A stretch of DNA of 64,000 nt from Bombyx mori (Eukaryota > Arthropoda > Insecta > Lepidoptera > Bombycidae). The DNA is taken from positions 9,134,001 to 9,198,000 of the forward strand of contig NC_085133.1 of NCBI RefSeq assembly GCF_030269925.1, given 5' to 3'. Positions 47,100 through 57,399 of this stretch are shown here, one piece after another; the first letter of the stretch is position 1; each line of letters begins with the position of its first letter. The notes under the pieces were generated by a model. The model had not been told where the DNA came from. It worked only from the letters and a program-made list of their open reading frames with translations, and did not search any database. The translations under genes and the position numbers were made by a program.

Positions 47100-47525
47100 A
47101 ATGTATCAATCCCGATTCTGCAGGATAGCCGTCGGAGCACCATGGTTCCTGAGGAACGGGGTATCTCCACGATGACCTGGAGCTCGACTCGTTTAGTAAG
47201 TATCTACAGTCGGCATCGCTGCGCCATTTTGAGAAGGCGGTACGACATGAGAACCCTCTCATCGTAGCCGCTGGAAACTACATACCCGACCCAGTAGACC
47301 GAATGGTAAACCGTCGACGTCGCCCAAAGCACGTCATTACGGATCCTCCTGATCCATCAACGGTGCTTTTAGGCACCACAAGCACCGGTGGTAGATTCTG
47401 CGAAGCACTGCTCTTGCTAGGGTCAGTGTTAGCAACTCTCCGGTTGAGCCCCGTGAGCTCACCTACAAACGTTAGGGTGAAGCTGAAATAGCCTCTCAAG
47501 GCTATCAGCATAGGTAGGGAAAAAA
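47100..47525 (+). mobile_element. LINE-B 3' fragment with ORF2 end
   Basis: Encodes CRIAVGAPWF and SKYLQSASLRHFEKAVRHEN with a frame break at 47160, then a shortened LINE-B 3' UTR to GCATAGGTAGGGAAAAAAAA. Confidence 0.85.
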
Positions 47526-47559
47526 AAGTACATTTTTTAATTGATGATTTTAAATGATG

Positions 47560-47915
47560 AAAGGCGATTGCATGCAGCTGAGATGCGAATGTTGGGATGA
47601 ATGTGTGGAGTTGGATAGAAAACGGAATGAATATGTTAGAGTCTGAAAGTGACAGAGAAGCTGAGAAGTGCGCCTTTGGGATGGTACATGTGATGAGACG
47701 AAATGAAAATGAGGTTGGTAAGAAAATGTTAACTATGAATGTGGAAGGATATAGAGGAAGAGGTAGACCTAAGAAGAAATGGATGGATTGCGTGAAAGAC
47801 GATATGGGTAAGAGGGGAGTGAGCGAATAAATGGTATATGTTAGAAGAGTATGCAAGGAGAAAGCATGTTGCGCCGACCCCAGGGAGAAGGGCAGGATAA
47901 TGATGATGAATGATG
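47560..47915 (+). mobile_element. RTE-like LINE C-terminal remnant
   Basis: Frame EGYRGRGRPKKKWMDCVKDD then MGKRGVSE, a stop, and MVYVRRVCKEKACCADPR. Ends GATAATGATGATGAATGATG. Confidence 0.8.
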
Positions 47916-48063
47916 AGTACATTTTTTTAATTTTTAATTCATGTTTGAAGTCTTTTGTCAAAAATTAATAAATTAAGTCAGAATATTTGTGATTTGAAAT
48001 AAGTTATTTTGGTGAAAAACAAGCATAACATTAATTAATGTTTCTATATACCTTTTATACTTA

Positions 48064-49360
48064 GTCTGGCCATAAATACTGTTACAATTAAAAATAAACA
48101 AAATATTACATTTGAATTGGGAATCTGTCATTTTTATATGATTGCTCATTGAGTTTTCTCATATTGGCGCCAATACATTGTACAATATTTTGCGATATTA
48201 AAATGGAGTGGGGTGATAAAGGGAACCGAATCGCTGTGATTGCATTACACAAAGTAGGTATGGAGCCAAATGCAATTTTTAAAACTCCCCATAGGTACGC
48301 TTGGTATTAGTAAAATGTTTGTGTACCGGGCTATTAATAGGTGCAATGAGACCTCCTCTGTTTGTGACAGAAAAAGATCTGGCCGTCCACGTAGTGTCCG
48401 TACGAAAAAGGTGGTCAAAGCAGTAAGGGAAAGAATTCGAAGAAATCCTGTTCGAAAGCAAAAGATTTTATCTCGGGAGATGAAGATAGCACCTAGAACC
48501 ATGTCGCGTATTTTAAAAGATGACTTAGGACTTGCAGCCTATAAGAGACGTACTGGTCATTTCTTGACTGATAATTTAAAAGAGAATAGGGTGGTAAAAT
48601 CGAAACAACTACTGAAGCGGTACGCAAAGGAAGGTCATAGAAAAAAATTGTTTACGGATGAGAATTTTTTTACAATTGAGCAACATTTTAACAAACAAAA
48701 TGACCGTATTTATGCTCAAAGCTCTAAGGAAGCTTTCCAATTAGTCGACAGAGTGCAACGTGGGTATTATCCGACTTCAGAGATGGTTTGGTGGGGTATT
48801 AGCTATGAAGGAGTGACTGAGCCATACTTTTGTGTAAGGTATCAAAACATTGGCACAAGTGTATCAAGATACCATTCTTGAGAAGGTAGTGAAGCCCCTT
48901 AACAACACCATGTTCAATAATCAAGAATGGTCCTTCCAGCAAGACTCGGCGCCAGGTCATAAAGCTCGGTCTACGCAGTCTTTGTTGGAAACGAACGTTT
49001 CGGACTTCACCAGAGTTGAAGACTGGCCGTCGTCTAGTCCCGATCTTAATCCGCTGGGTTATGATTTATGATCAGTTTTAGAGAGTACGGCTTGCTCTAA
49101 ACACCATGATAATTTGGTGTCCCTAAAACAATCCGTACGATTGGCAGTGAAAATTTTCCCATGGAAAGGGTGCATGCTTCTATTGATAACTGGCCTCACC
49201 GTTTAAAGGACTGTATTGCAGCCAATGGAGACCACTTCGAATAAGCTTTTTATACTTTAAATTGTTTTATATTTATGTATTAAACTAACACACTGTAAAA
49301 GTAATAAATGTTATTTGCAATAGATTTTTTTTTCCTTTGTCTCAGTATTTATGGCAAGAC
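48064..49360 (+). mobile_element. Mariner-type element 2 (decayed, maT-like)
   Basis: 1297 bp between TA dinucleotides (48062-48063, 49361-49362); ends GTCTGGCCATAAATACTGTT / GTCTTGCCATAAATACTGAG. Different TIRs and protein from element 1, so an independent family. Confidence 0.9.
48203..49244 (+). pseudogene. Mariner 2 transposase remnant
   Basis: Starts MEWGDKGNRIAVIALHK; GRPRSVRT after the helix-turn-helix; LFTDENFFTIEQHFNKQNDR, WSFQQDSAPGHKA, SSSPDLNPLGYDL; ends ANGDHFE. Frameshifts near 48285, 48838 and 49070. In LNPLGY the position normally holding the third catalytic Asp (LNPLDY) is Gly. Confidence 0.9.
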
Positions 49361-49444
49361 TAGGAATATATATAGAATCATACTCGTATATCTATACTAT
49401 CATAAATTACAGTAAAACGTTTTAGTATAAATTCAATTGACCAA

Positions 49445-50100
49445 TCAGTAATTAAATAAATAATAGTTTAAAAAACTAATAAAATCTCGCTTTTATAGAA
49501 AATCCCACTAAAAAATAGAAAATTTATGTTAATAAATTTGAATTAAAAGGATCCTTTTCAGGACATTATCAAAATAACCCCTCTACTCATATCTGTTCAT
49601 AAAATATTTATAACTTCTGATACCATGCACCCCACACTTTTTTTACAATAAAATCATTTTTTCTTACTCTATTTTTAATTCAAATTTATTAAGATTTATT
49701 TTCTGTTTTTTAGTGGGATTTTCTATAAAAGCGTATTTTATGAATTAAATGTTTCAATGTTTTAATTGCTAATTTTAATTTTAATTTTACTAACATAGTT
49801 CTAAGTATTATTCAACTTACAACATATGGACTTAAGAGGGTCTGAATTAAATGATTTTTTTTTTATTTATTAGTTTTTTAAACTATTATTTATTTTTCAT
49901 TTTTTAGTTGAATTTCAATTTTTTCAATTATTTTTTTTCAATATTTTTTTTGTGTATTGAATTGTCATCGGTTAATAAGTATACCAAATTTCGAGTAAAT
50001 CCGACGTTTTGAAGGGTCAAAATCAAATTCAAAGATTTCTTTACATAGGTACTAACATACATACGTCTGAAGCTAATAAAAGCGTATTAAAAATACATTT
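49445..50100 (+). mobile_element. Repeat T, long copy
   Basis: AAATAAATAATAGTTTAAAA near 49453 and inverse TTTTAAACTATTATTTATTT at 49873; TTTTATAGAAAATCC / GGATTTTCTATAAAA inner inverted pair; ends AAATTTCGAGTAAATCCGAC ... AAGCGTATT. Non-coding, unclassified. Confidence 0.6.
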
Positions 50101-50349
50101 TCGATTTGAACCTCGCTTTTGTTATTACAATTTCACTCTATTCCCGATGTTCCTGTTTTACAATTATCATTCTCACGAACGACGGAGATGTTTTTCGTCG
50201 ATATTTCTCGTAAAATATTACCCTATTAATTTATATAAAAGGTTTATCTCTACACAACTTCTTTGACATGGGTTTTTAGAAAATAATATTTTTATTTACG
50301 TTTAAGACTACTGTAAATTAAAGAAAGTGCAATCTAATGTTTTTATTTT

Positions 50350-50740
50350 ATCTTTATTGCCCTTGTAGGCAGACGAGCAGCATACGGCCCACCTGATGGT
50401 GAGTGGTTACCGTCGCCCATGGACTTCAGCATGCCAGGGGCAGAGCCAAGCCGCTGCCTACCGCTTGATACTCTTCACAAGCCTCGTTTGAAGAAGGACA
50501 TGTCATAGCGCTCGGGAAACACCGTGGAGGGGAGCTCATTCCAAAGCCGGATGGTACGTGGCAAAAAATATCTGGAAACGCACTGTGGATGAACGCAGTG
50601 GCTTTAGGTAGTATGGATGAACTCTACTCCGATGGCGGGCGGTGCGATGGTAAAAACGAGATGATAATTCACATTCGTATCTCTTTAAAGAAAAGAAACT
50701 GTTTGAAACAGACGTAGATTCGCTCACGGCTTGCGATTAA
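50350..50740 (-). mobile_element. LINE-C 3' end with ORF tail
   Basis: TATTGCCCTTGTAGGCAGAC at left. Minus strand carries LPSTVFPERYDMSFFKRG with a preceding FFATYHPALE-type frame. The longest LINE-C piece in the window. Confidence 0.75.
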
Positions 50741-51140
50741 TGTATCACGCATTGCACGAGACATACAAAATGTACAAATAAAAGAACTTTGCACCGAAAA
50801 GCCATGACCAAATATATATCAGAGGCTATTCTTACACCGTCCCTGATGATAACTCGATATCATTTCGATTAATTAACATAATTAATTAACTTTTTTTTTT
50901 TTTTTTTTTTTTATGATTGAATGTTTACTGGTGGCCCGAAGGCCTTTCCAGTTTCACCAGGACAGGTGGGCGAGCAAAGGCTCAGCCAAGAGGGGTGGGA
51001 TTTGCTAAGAACTGCCCGAGCACCTCCGAAGGAGACCTAACAACTCAAGAGCAATTGTTTCGCGAATGAATCTACTACCGGATCGGAATCGCGACCCGCT
51101 GAGAAGATCCGGCGAGAAACTCAGCGGGCTGATGCATGGG

Positions 51141-54023
51141 TTAGGTTGCACGTCGACCTCTTTGTCGAGTTCGACGAGTACGGTTACCGGGGTCCCTAAG
51201 CCTGCCCCTAGTATTAGAGCTGAAGGCATCTAATGCAAAGGTTATTGGATCTGATGGATCCGTAAGGACGTGTCTAGGGCGTCGACGGTGACTGGCTCCT
51301 GCATGATCAGGATTCGGGGAGTAGTCAGCGGCGGCAACGATAAGGCGATTATCATGACGCATAGCCTTATCGAAGTATCGTTCCGACGCTGACTTCATGT
51401 ATTTCCGAATTGATTCGAGGTCTAGGTCGTCGTGTAGGTCAACGTTCCTCACGAACCACGGAGCCCCGACAGCTAACCTGCAAAAGCGGGATTGTAGGGA
51501 TTGGAGGGTGTCTATGTGTGTGCGGGCCGCGTGAGCGAACACCACACTCGCGTAAGTCATGACGGGCCTTATGCAAGTTTTGTAAAGTGTCACCTTGTTC
51601 CGAAGGGACATTTTACTCCGCTTACAGATCATGGGGTAGAGTCTACCGAGAATAAACGCGGCACGGTCACGGACTGATTTTATATGCGGGCGGAATGTCA
51701 TCGATGCATCCAGGGTAACGCCCAGGTACTTGACCTTCCTGGCCCAGGGTATGGGTTGTCTAAAGAGAGTAATCGGGGGTGTGAGATTCCTCCTCCTAAT
51801 CCGGGAGGAAATCCGTGTGGAGCTTCCCCTCTGAAATAGCACCGCAGTACTTTTCGCTGGGTTGATGTCTATGCGCCATTTTCGGAACCACTGTCCTAGG
51901 GCTAGGGCTGCGCTCTGAAGCTTCTTCGCGATTAGGGACTTATTTCTACTAGAATAGTAAACAGTCGTGTCGTCGGCGAATAAAGCTAAATGGGTCGGCG
52001 GCGACCGGGGAATATCGTTGACGAATAAGCTAAATAGGAGGGGTGAGAGGACAGAGCCTTGCGGGACTCCAGCTGTGAGAGGTCGTGGGGAGGAGCGGGT
52101 TCCCTCGACTCGATATCGAAAAGAGCGGTTCGACAAGAAGTCCCGTATGATGAGCACGAGACTATCCAGCACGCCCATGTTGAATAGTTTGAAAATCAAA
52201 CCATTGTGCCAGACTTTGTCGAACGCTTTTGCGACGTCGAAGAAGAGAGCTCCCGTGTATAACGGTTTTGGTCGATTAAGCCCCACAAGAATGTGCTCCG
52301 TGAGGCGGTGCACCTGTTGAACGCATGAGTGATTTGTACGGAATCCGAATTGTTCATCGATGAGAATGCCCTTGGATGAGACGAAGTCTCTGAGGCGTTT
52401 GTAGAGCAGACGCTCATACAGTTTGCCTAGAGACATGAGGAGGCTAATCGGGCGGTAGCTCGTCGGATGATTTTTTGGTTTACCGGGTTTATGTATGCCG
52501 ATAACGTCCGCTTCTTTCCACACCGCGGGAAAGATACAGTTCGCCATAGCGGTATTGAAAATAGATGCCAACATCACGATGAGTTGGACGGGTAGAAGTT
52601 TAATAACGCGGTTAGATATACCGTCGGAACCGGGAGCCTTGCGAGGACGTAGGTCTTTGATCAAGTCTTTAACTTCTATCGGGGTGACGGGTGGTAACGC
52701 ATCCGATGGTGGCAAGGAGGCTCTGCGTTCTACCTCACTGTCTACTAATTCTACATGAACAGGGTCCACGGATTGAGTGCTGGGCGTGCACTGGGTTTGC
52801 AATGTATCGGCCAGCAGCTCTGCTTTTTCGTCATCATCGAACGCCGCGAGTCGGCCTGAGGGGCCTACGAGGGGGGGCATAGTTACTACCGTATCCGATT
52901 TGAGAGTACGAGCTAAGCGGTAGTAAGACCTTTGGGAGGGCGCGAGTCCTTCTAAGAAATCAGACCATCTGGCATCTCGGACTTCGGCGATGCGAGACTT
53001 TACGTCGCGTTGTAGGGCACGCATTCGAATACGATTTTCCGCGGTAGGATACCTGTCGTAGGCGCGTATCGAGGCGTTCTTAGCTCTAAGGAGTTCCCTA
53101 ATATCGTCGGACAATTTGAAGCGGTGAAGGAAGTCCTCCGCTACAACTTGTTTCGATGACCTATCTAATGTCGAGGTGATGTGTGACGTTAAGATGTCTA
53201 TGGCTTCAGCGGTATCCTGAGGAGACGGGATAGAGTCCGGGTTAAACGGGAGCGATGGTGGATCAGATTCAGCCAGGCTGATGCCCAGCGTGTGCCAATC
53301 CACCACAGTCCTCGTGACGGGAACGGAATCGGGAGCGCGACCGAGCTTCATAACGACGGGACGGTGGTCTGAATCTAACTCTGAAACTACTTCGATCGAG
53401 TGTAAGCGCAGAGTTACGTTTTTTAATAACGCTATGTCGAGTATATCCGGGCGATGCGCGATATTTAGCGGGTAGTGAGTCGGGGTTAGTGGAGCGACGA
53501 TATCGAAGGCGAGATCATCGACTAACGCGTCAAGCCGCCTGCCATTCGGGGTTGTGGTGTGTGAGTTCCACCTGATGTGTTTACAATTTAGGTCGCCCGC
53601 CAGAATGACAGAGCTCCCCATACCGAGCAGCGCCTCGATATCACTGCTTAGAACGATCTTATCCGGTGGAAGATAAACGGACGCGATAACGATCGGCGCG
53701 TGTCCCGTCAGTGAGATTCGGCACACTGATGCTTCGATATTAGCGAGCGCGGGAGGATCGAGCGGGACGCAATGCAGGGCTCTTCTATAGTAAATGACGG
53801 TACCACCACCACGGGCAGAGAGCCTGTCGTTCCTGACCATGTTATAGTTCGCGATTTTAGGGTCACGGCGCGCGGGCTTAAGTAGGGTCTCCTGCACTAA
53901 AAAGATATCAATTTGATGGTCACGCAAAAAGTCAGAAACCTGATCACGTTGATTTGCGAGACCGTAAGCGTTAAAAAATCCTATCGTTACGGATAGGGGC
54001 TTTATTCTACTTATATACGCCAT
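51141..54023 (-). CDS. LINE-A ORF2, endonuclease/reverse transcriptase (960 aa)
   Basis: Intact. APE-like endonuclease at residues about 10-228 with Asn18 (FNAYG), Glu45 (QE), GDLNCKH (143-149) and SDH (218-220). Reverse transcriptase follows: KAPGSDGI, SYRPISLLMSLGKLYERLL, FDVAKAFDKVWH, GVPQGSVLSPLLFSLFVNDIP and catalytic FADD at 682-685. The C-terminal part (KTCIRPVMTYASVVFAHAAR, HDDLDLESIRKY) is shared with truncated copies elsewhere. It performs target-primed reverse transcription. All catalytic residues are visible. Confidence 0.95.
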   Translation of the reverse strand: MAYISRIKPLSVTIGFFNAYGLANQRDQVSDFLRDHQIDIFLVQETLLKPARRDPKIANYNMVRNDRLSARGGGTVIYYRRALHCVPLDPPALANIEASVCRISLTGHAPIVIASVYLPPDKIVLSSDIEALLGMGSSVILAGDLNCKHIRWNSHTTTPNGRRLDALVDDLAFDIVAPLTPTHYPLNIAHRPDILDIALLKNVTLRLHSIEVVSELDSDHRPVVMKLGRAPDSVPVTRTVVDWHTLGISLAESDPPSLPFNPDSIPSPQDTAEAIDILTSHITSTLDRSSKQVVAEDFLHRFKLSDDIRELLRAKNASIRAYDRYPTAENRIRMRALQRDVKSRIAEVRDARWSDFLEGLAPSQRSYYRLARTLKSDTVVTMPPLVGPSGRLAAFDDDEKAELLADTLQTQCTPSTQSVDPVHVELVDSEVERRASLPPSDALPPVTPIEVKDLIKDLRPRKAPGSDGISNRVIKLLPVQLIVMLASIFNTAMANCIFPAVWKEADVIGIHKPGKPKNHPTSYRPISLLMSLGKLYERLLYKRLRDFVSSKGILIDEQFGFRTNHSCVQQVHRLTEHILVGLNRPKPLYTGALFFDVAKAFDKVWHNGLIFKLFNMGVLDSLVLIIRDFLSNRSFRYRVEGTRSSPRPLTAGVPQGSVLSPLLFSLFVNDIPRSPPTHLALFADDTTVYYSSRNKSLIAKKLQSAALALGQWFRKWRIDINPAKSTAVLFQRGSSTRISSRIRRRNLTPPITLFRQPIPWARKVKYLGVTLDASMTFRPHIKSVRDRAAFILGRLYPMICKRSKMSLRNKVTLYKTCIRPVMTYASVVFAHAARTHIDTLQSLQSRFCRLAVGAPWFVRNVDLHDDLDLESIRKYMKSASERYFDKAMRHDNRLIVAAADYSPNPDHAGASHRRRPRHVLTDPSDPITFALDAFSSNTRGRLRDPGNRTRRTRQRGRRAT

Positions 54024-54026
54024 TGA

Positions 54027-55700
54027 TTACCGGCGGAGTGAGGGGAGGACGTACGTATTTAATGACGCGTATACGTCGGCGTATTCCTGCACAACGGCGA
54101 TAAAGTGTTGTGCAGTGGAGGCAGCGCGAATGGCGTCGCCCAAAGCGTTAACGCGCTCAAAGTTGATCGACTGAAAGAAGTCGATCGCTAAAGCGAGATT
54201 TTCGGACGCGGTCGGAGGGCAAGTCGCGGGAGAGGGACGAGTCGCGGGGGCGGGACGAATCGCGGAGGAGGGAGTTGTAGCCGTGTTCGTGTACGGCAGC
54301 GGTTTTGCCCAGGCCGAGACACTGGGCACCGCCGCCGGAACGAACGCTGGCTTAGCCTGCGACGCAGAGGGTGCCGAGGCTTTGATGTCTGGGCCGGAAG
54401 CTCGGAGGCGGTTTTGGCGGGCGACGCGGCGATTTATTTTAGGGGCTCGGGGGCATCCGCGGTAATTCGCGGGGTGACCCTGTGTTCGACACAGGACGCA
54501 GCTAGGCGGTTCCGTCGCGGTTTTTTGGTCGCGAGCGCAGAGGGCCGTGGCGTGATCGCCCAAACACTTAACACATCGGGGGCGCGCGTGACAGTTACGG
54601 GAAGAGTGCCCGTACAATTGACAGTTATGGCACTGGCTAGGAGTGCCTTTTTTATGGGGGGCTTCGATGGCGATACCGGAGAGCCTACAGACGGTCTGTG
54701 TGTTGAAGATTTTCTTACCCTCGGGGGTAGGCTGGAGAGCGACTAGAACCATATTATATGGCTCCCTACCGCGACCGGTGTGCATACGGTGCACAGAATT
54801 CACTGGAAAGCCCTGTTCTAACAGATCGGCCTTGACGAGCTCTACATCTAACTCTTTAGGGATTCCGCGTATTACAACGCGGAGTTCGCGCTCCTCCTGG
54901 AGCGTATAAGTATGGAAACTTATACGTTCCTTACGGAGGTAAGAAGAGAGGGCCCTATGGTCGTCGGGTGTTTGAACCTTAATTTGAATGCCGTTCGCGA
55001 GGTTACGGGCATTCGTGAAATTTATATTTTTGGCCTTAAGGGCCAGGCAAACTCGATCCCAAGCTGCCTTCTCCTGAAGGATAACCGGGGGAGGGGTCTG
55101 GGTTTTATTTTGTGCCACCGGACGCGGCGACGGAGTGGCACGGGCTGGGGGCGCAACGGGAGTCTGAGGGCGGGGGCGCGACGCGTTCACGGCTTTGCTA
55201 ATTTTAGCGGCCGCAGGAGCTCGAGACTCCGCGGCACGCTTCTTACCCTTCTGTACCAGGGTGAATCCATCCGTCGATGAGGCGGGGGCGAGGTCGACCT
55301 CCATGTCCGAGTCAGAGTCGGAGCACGAGGAGGCGGGTGCAGGCGACCTACGAGCAAGTGTAGGTGTTTTAGAGGGCGCGACGGAGGCCGCGGATGATCG
55401 CTCAGCTGAAACGATGGTCACGGCGGACGACGCAGCAGCTTTTCTCGCCAGTATAGGCGACACGGGAGCGGCAGGCACGACAGAGGCTGCGGTGCTCAAT
55501 GCAGAAGCTCTGCACGCAGGTACAGGCGACGCAGGAGCAGCGAGCGCGGCGGAGTCCTCGAGAGGGCTCGCAGTGTGATTGGCCTTGAAGGCCAGAAACT
55601 CCGAGGCGAGCTGTGGGTGGCGAAGTCGGAGGAATTCCGCGAATACAGCGTCCATGATCGCTGAGTACCCAGGTGGGGCGGCCCCGGGTCTTGAAAACAC
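54027..55700 (-). CDS. LINE-A ORF1, gag-like nucleic-acid-binding protein (557 aa)
   Basis: Intact. N-terminal two-fifths are Ala/Pro/Ser-rich with an acidic patch (SDSDSDMEVD). The middle (about 225-345) resembles the RRM-like domain of Jockey ORF1 proteins. Three CCHC zinc knuckles lie at about residues 357-415: CHNCQLYGHSSRNC, CVKCLGDHATALC and CVLCRTQGHPANYRGC. Such proteins bind element RNA and form the ribonucleoprotein. GC-rich relative to flanks. Its TAA is followed by one codon and then the ORF2 ATG in the same frame. Confidence 0.93.
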   Translation of the reverse strand: MFSRPGAAPPGYSAIMDAVFAEFLRLRHPQLASEFLAFKANHTASPLEDSAALAAPASPVPACRASALSTAASVVPAAPVSPILARKAAASSAVTIVSAERSSAASVAPSKTPTLARRSPAPASSCSDSDSDMEVDLAPASSTDGFTLVQKGKKRAAESRAPAAAKISKAVNASRPRPQTPVAPPARATPSPRPVAQNKTQTPPPVILQEKAAWDRVCLALKAKNINFTNARNLANGIQIKVQTPDDHRALSSYLRKERISFHTYTLQEERELRVVIRGIPKELDVELVKADLLEQGFPVNSVHRMHTGRGREPYNMVLVALQPTPEGKKIFNTQTVCRLSGIAIEAPHKKGTPSQCHNCQLYGHSSRNCHARPRCVKCLGDHATALCARDQKTATEPPSCVLCRTQGHPANYRGCPRAPKINRRVARQNRLRASGPDIKASAPSASQAKPAFVPAAVPSVSAWAKPLPYTNTATTPSSAIRPAPATRPSPATCPPTASENLALAIDFFQSINFERVNALGDAIRAASTAQHFIAVVQEYADVYASLNTYVLPSLRR

Positions 55701-55842
55701 TCGCCTTGCGGCGAGGCCCCAACTTCTCGGACCTGAGCGGTTCTATTGAACACAGGTGGCAATGCGGCGCGATTACTACAGGACAAAGAAAAAGCACAAC
55801 AAAACAGAAATTACGAAAAGAAACAAAACAAATAAATACTTG

Positions 55843-56002
55843 CAGGAAACCACTTTGTCGGCAAATGTTCCACGAACACAAAAATAACTAAAATAAAAGC
55901 TTCCAGGAAACACACTTGGTCGGCAGATGTATCACGAACACAGGCCGCGCGAACAATGGCCGGGCTAACAAAAGCCGGGCGAACAAAGACCGGGCGATCG
56001 AG
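55843..56002 (-). repeat. Tandem repeats in the LINE-A 5' UTR
   Basis: Two ~61-bp units begin at 55843 and 55904 (CAGGAAAC...CACGAACACA). Next to them are four 15-bp units at 55943-56002 (core GCCGGGCGAACAAA). Repeats at the very 5' end are typical positions for an internal LINE promoter. Confidence 0.75.
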
Positions 56003-56059
56003 TGGACGATGAGCACGTCCGCACGTGACGGGTGCCTCTATCGGAATGAATTAATTAAC

Positions 56060-57117
56060 TGCGTTCTTTGTGTACAATGTAACTAACGAATTATGATAGG
56101 TATATTGCTGTTTATATTCGCGTGACGAGGCTGATCAAATGGCGTGCTAAATGTGTGTAATTTTTTCATAGTTCAGCTCCGGACGACCTGAGATAGATGA
56201 CATTTGAAGAGGAAACAAATTTATTAAATTATATTACTGTAAACTTTGTCTTACTACGTGGTCCATACCTAATTCAGATTTTCCGACTCTCATCACGGTG
56301 AGATAAACAGTTTAATATTATTTTTTTATAATTGTTACTAAGCTTTAAGCAGAGATAGTTTAATTAAAATGTTGATGGTAGTTGTATTAGATTCTCGAAT
56401 TAATAGATACACATAAATTTGTACATACAGACAAAAAGACTCGGTAAGTTATTATCTTCTAAACAGCGCATCACAATCTTCTATAGACATAGACGCTTCT
56501 ACTACCATTTGATATTAAAAAATAGATACATTGTTCTTTTACGAAATTATTTGCAATATGTGAGAATATTAGAGAGGAGAATTCACAGGAAAAATAGATA
56601 GTCAGAGATGATTTTTCCACGCGCCATGAAAAAAGTTCTCACTGAAATAAAGTTCCCTCTACAGTGTCTCCTTAGAACTTAGAAAGCAGTTTGACAATGA
56701 CCCTTGCATTAGTAATGACCGTTACCATCGGCAGCCACTTACTGTCAGGAAGATTATTAGATCGTTAGAATTAAAAAGAAGAAACAAACAAGAGTTGTTG
56801 AAGAAACCTTTGGTATTAGAGAGAGATCATCTAACTGAGCCATGAAAAACAAAACTGTATTTATACTAGTGGACCCGACACACGTTGTCCAGAAAAGATT
56901 AATTCAAGTCGATCCAGTCGTTTAGTTGTAGTATAGATAAATAACCTAGATACGGACTGCAGCGCTATCTGCCGGGCTGATTTGTGAATCTAAACCATCC
57001 AGGGCGCCACCCAAACGCATACAAAAAAAAATCATTCAAATCGGTCCAGCTGTTTAGGAGGAGTTCAGTGACAAACACACGCACAGAAGAAACAACAGTT
57101 CATCAGTTCCGAACAAC
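56060..57117. other. Spacer between LINE-A and the TGF-beta exon fragment
   Basis: AT-rich to about 56640; then weak LINE-C-like scraps (CCGTTACCATCGGCAGCCAC) and 56850-57090 with repeated CAAATCGGTCCAGCTGTTTA-type repeat tails. No gene. Confidence 0.4.
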
Positions 57118-57136
57118 AAATAAATAATAGTTTAAA

Positions 57137-57327
57137 TCCAGCCGGTCTGATGATCCAGTAATCCCAGCTCAGGTCCTTGAAGCTGATGTATAGGGGCTCG
57201 CGACAACACTCGTTGGTGTTAGGATCACACTCCAAGGCTCTTCCTCGACGACGCTTGCCCGCGTATTTGGTGTACAGCACAAGAAAAGGACGATGCTTCT
57301 CGTGGAAGGAGAGAGGTGCGCGACGTA
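57137..57327 (-). pseudogene. Truncated TGF-beta mature-domain exon fragment
   Basis: Read on minus from an acceptor-like TTCTAACAG (57328-57336), the frame is open through HEKHRPFLVLYTK, a basic KRRRGR processing-type site, then ECDPNTNECCREPLYISF and WDYWIIRPAGF. This is the prodomain end and first part of the cystine-knot domain of an activin-like ligand. It breaks off at Gly-Phe with no GT donor and runs into repeat sequence. The 19-bp sequence AAATAAATAATAGTTTAAA flanks the piece at 57118-57136 and 57380-57398. Inference: an inverted, truncated copy of a downstream exon of the neighbouring gene at 60037 (or of a paralogue), inserted into an older repeat. Confidence 0.75.
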
Positions 57328-57399
57328 GCTGTTAGAACGTAATTAACAATCAAAAACCACAATACGGCCATTATTCCAAAAATAAATAATAGTTTAAAA

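Larger units (their letters stand above)
50891..56048 (-). mobile_element. Full-length Jockey-type non-LTR retrotransposon (LINE-A)
   Basis: 5158-bp insertion with flanking direct repeat AATTAATTAAC at 50880-50890 and 56049-56059 (target-site duplication), a poly-A tail (poly-T at 50891-50912 on plus) and a repeat-bearing 5' UTR (55701-56048). It carries a gag-like ORF1 and an endonuclease/reverse-transcriptase ORF2, both intact, so it looks young and possibly active. At least eight truncated relatives lie in the window. Clade call is from ORF order, CCHC knuckles, APE-type endonuclease and lack of RNase H; an exact family name needs a repeat library. Confidence 0.92.

Noticed and set aside
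52495..55578. Plus-strand ORFs of 80-127 codons over LINE-A
   Set aside because: Antisense shadows of ORF1 and ORF2; no start context or family motif.
57065..57280. Functional minus-strand TGF-beta gene
   Set aside because: The mature domain stops after its first third, has no splice donor, and runs into repeat T sequence; no further minus-strand exons were found.
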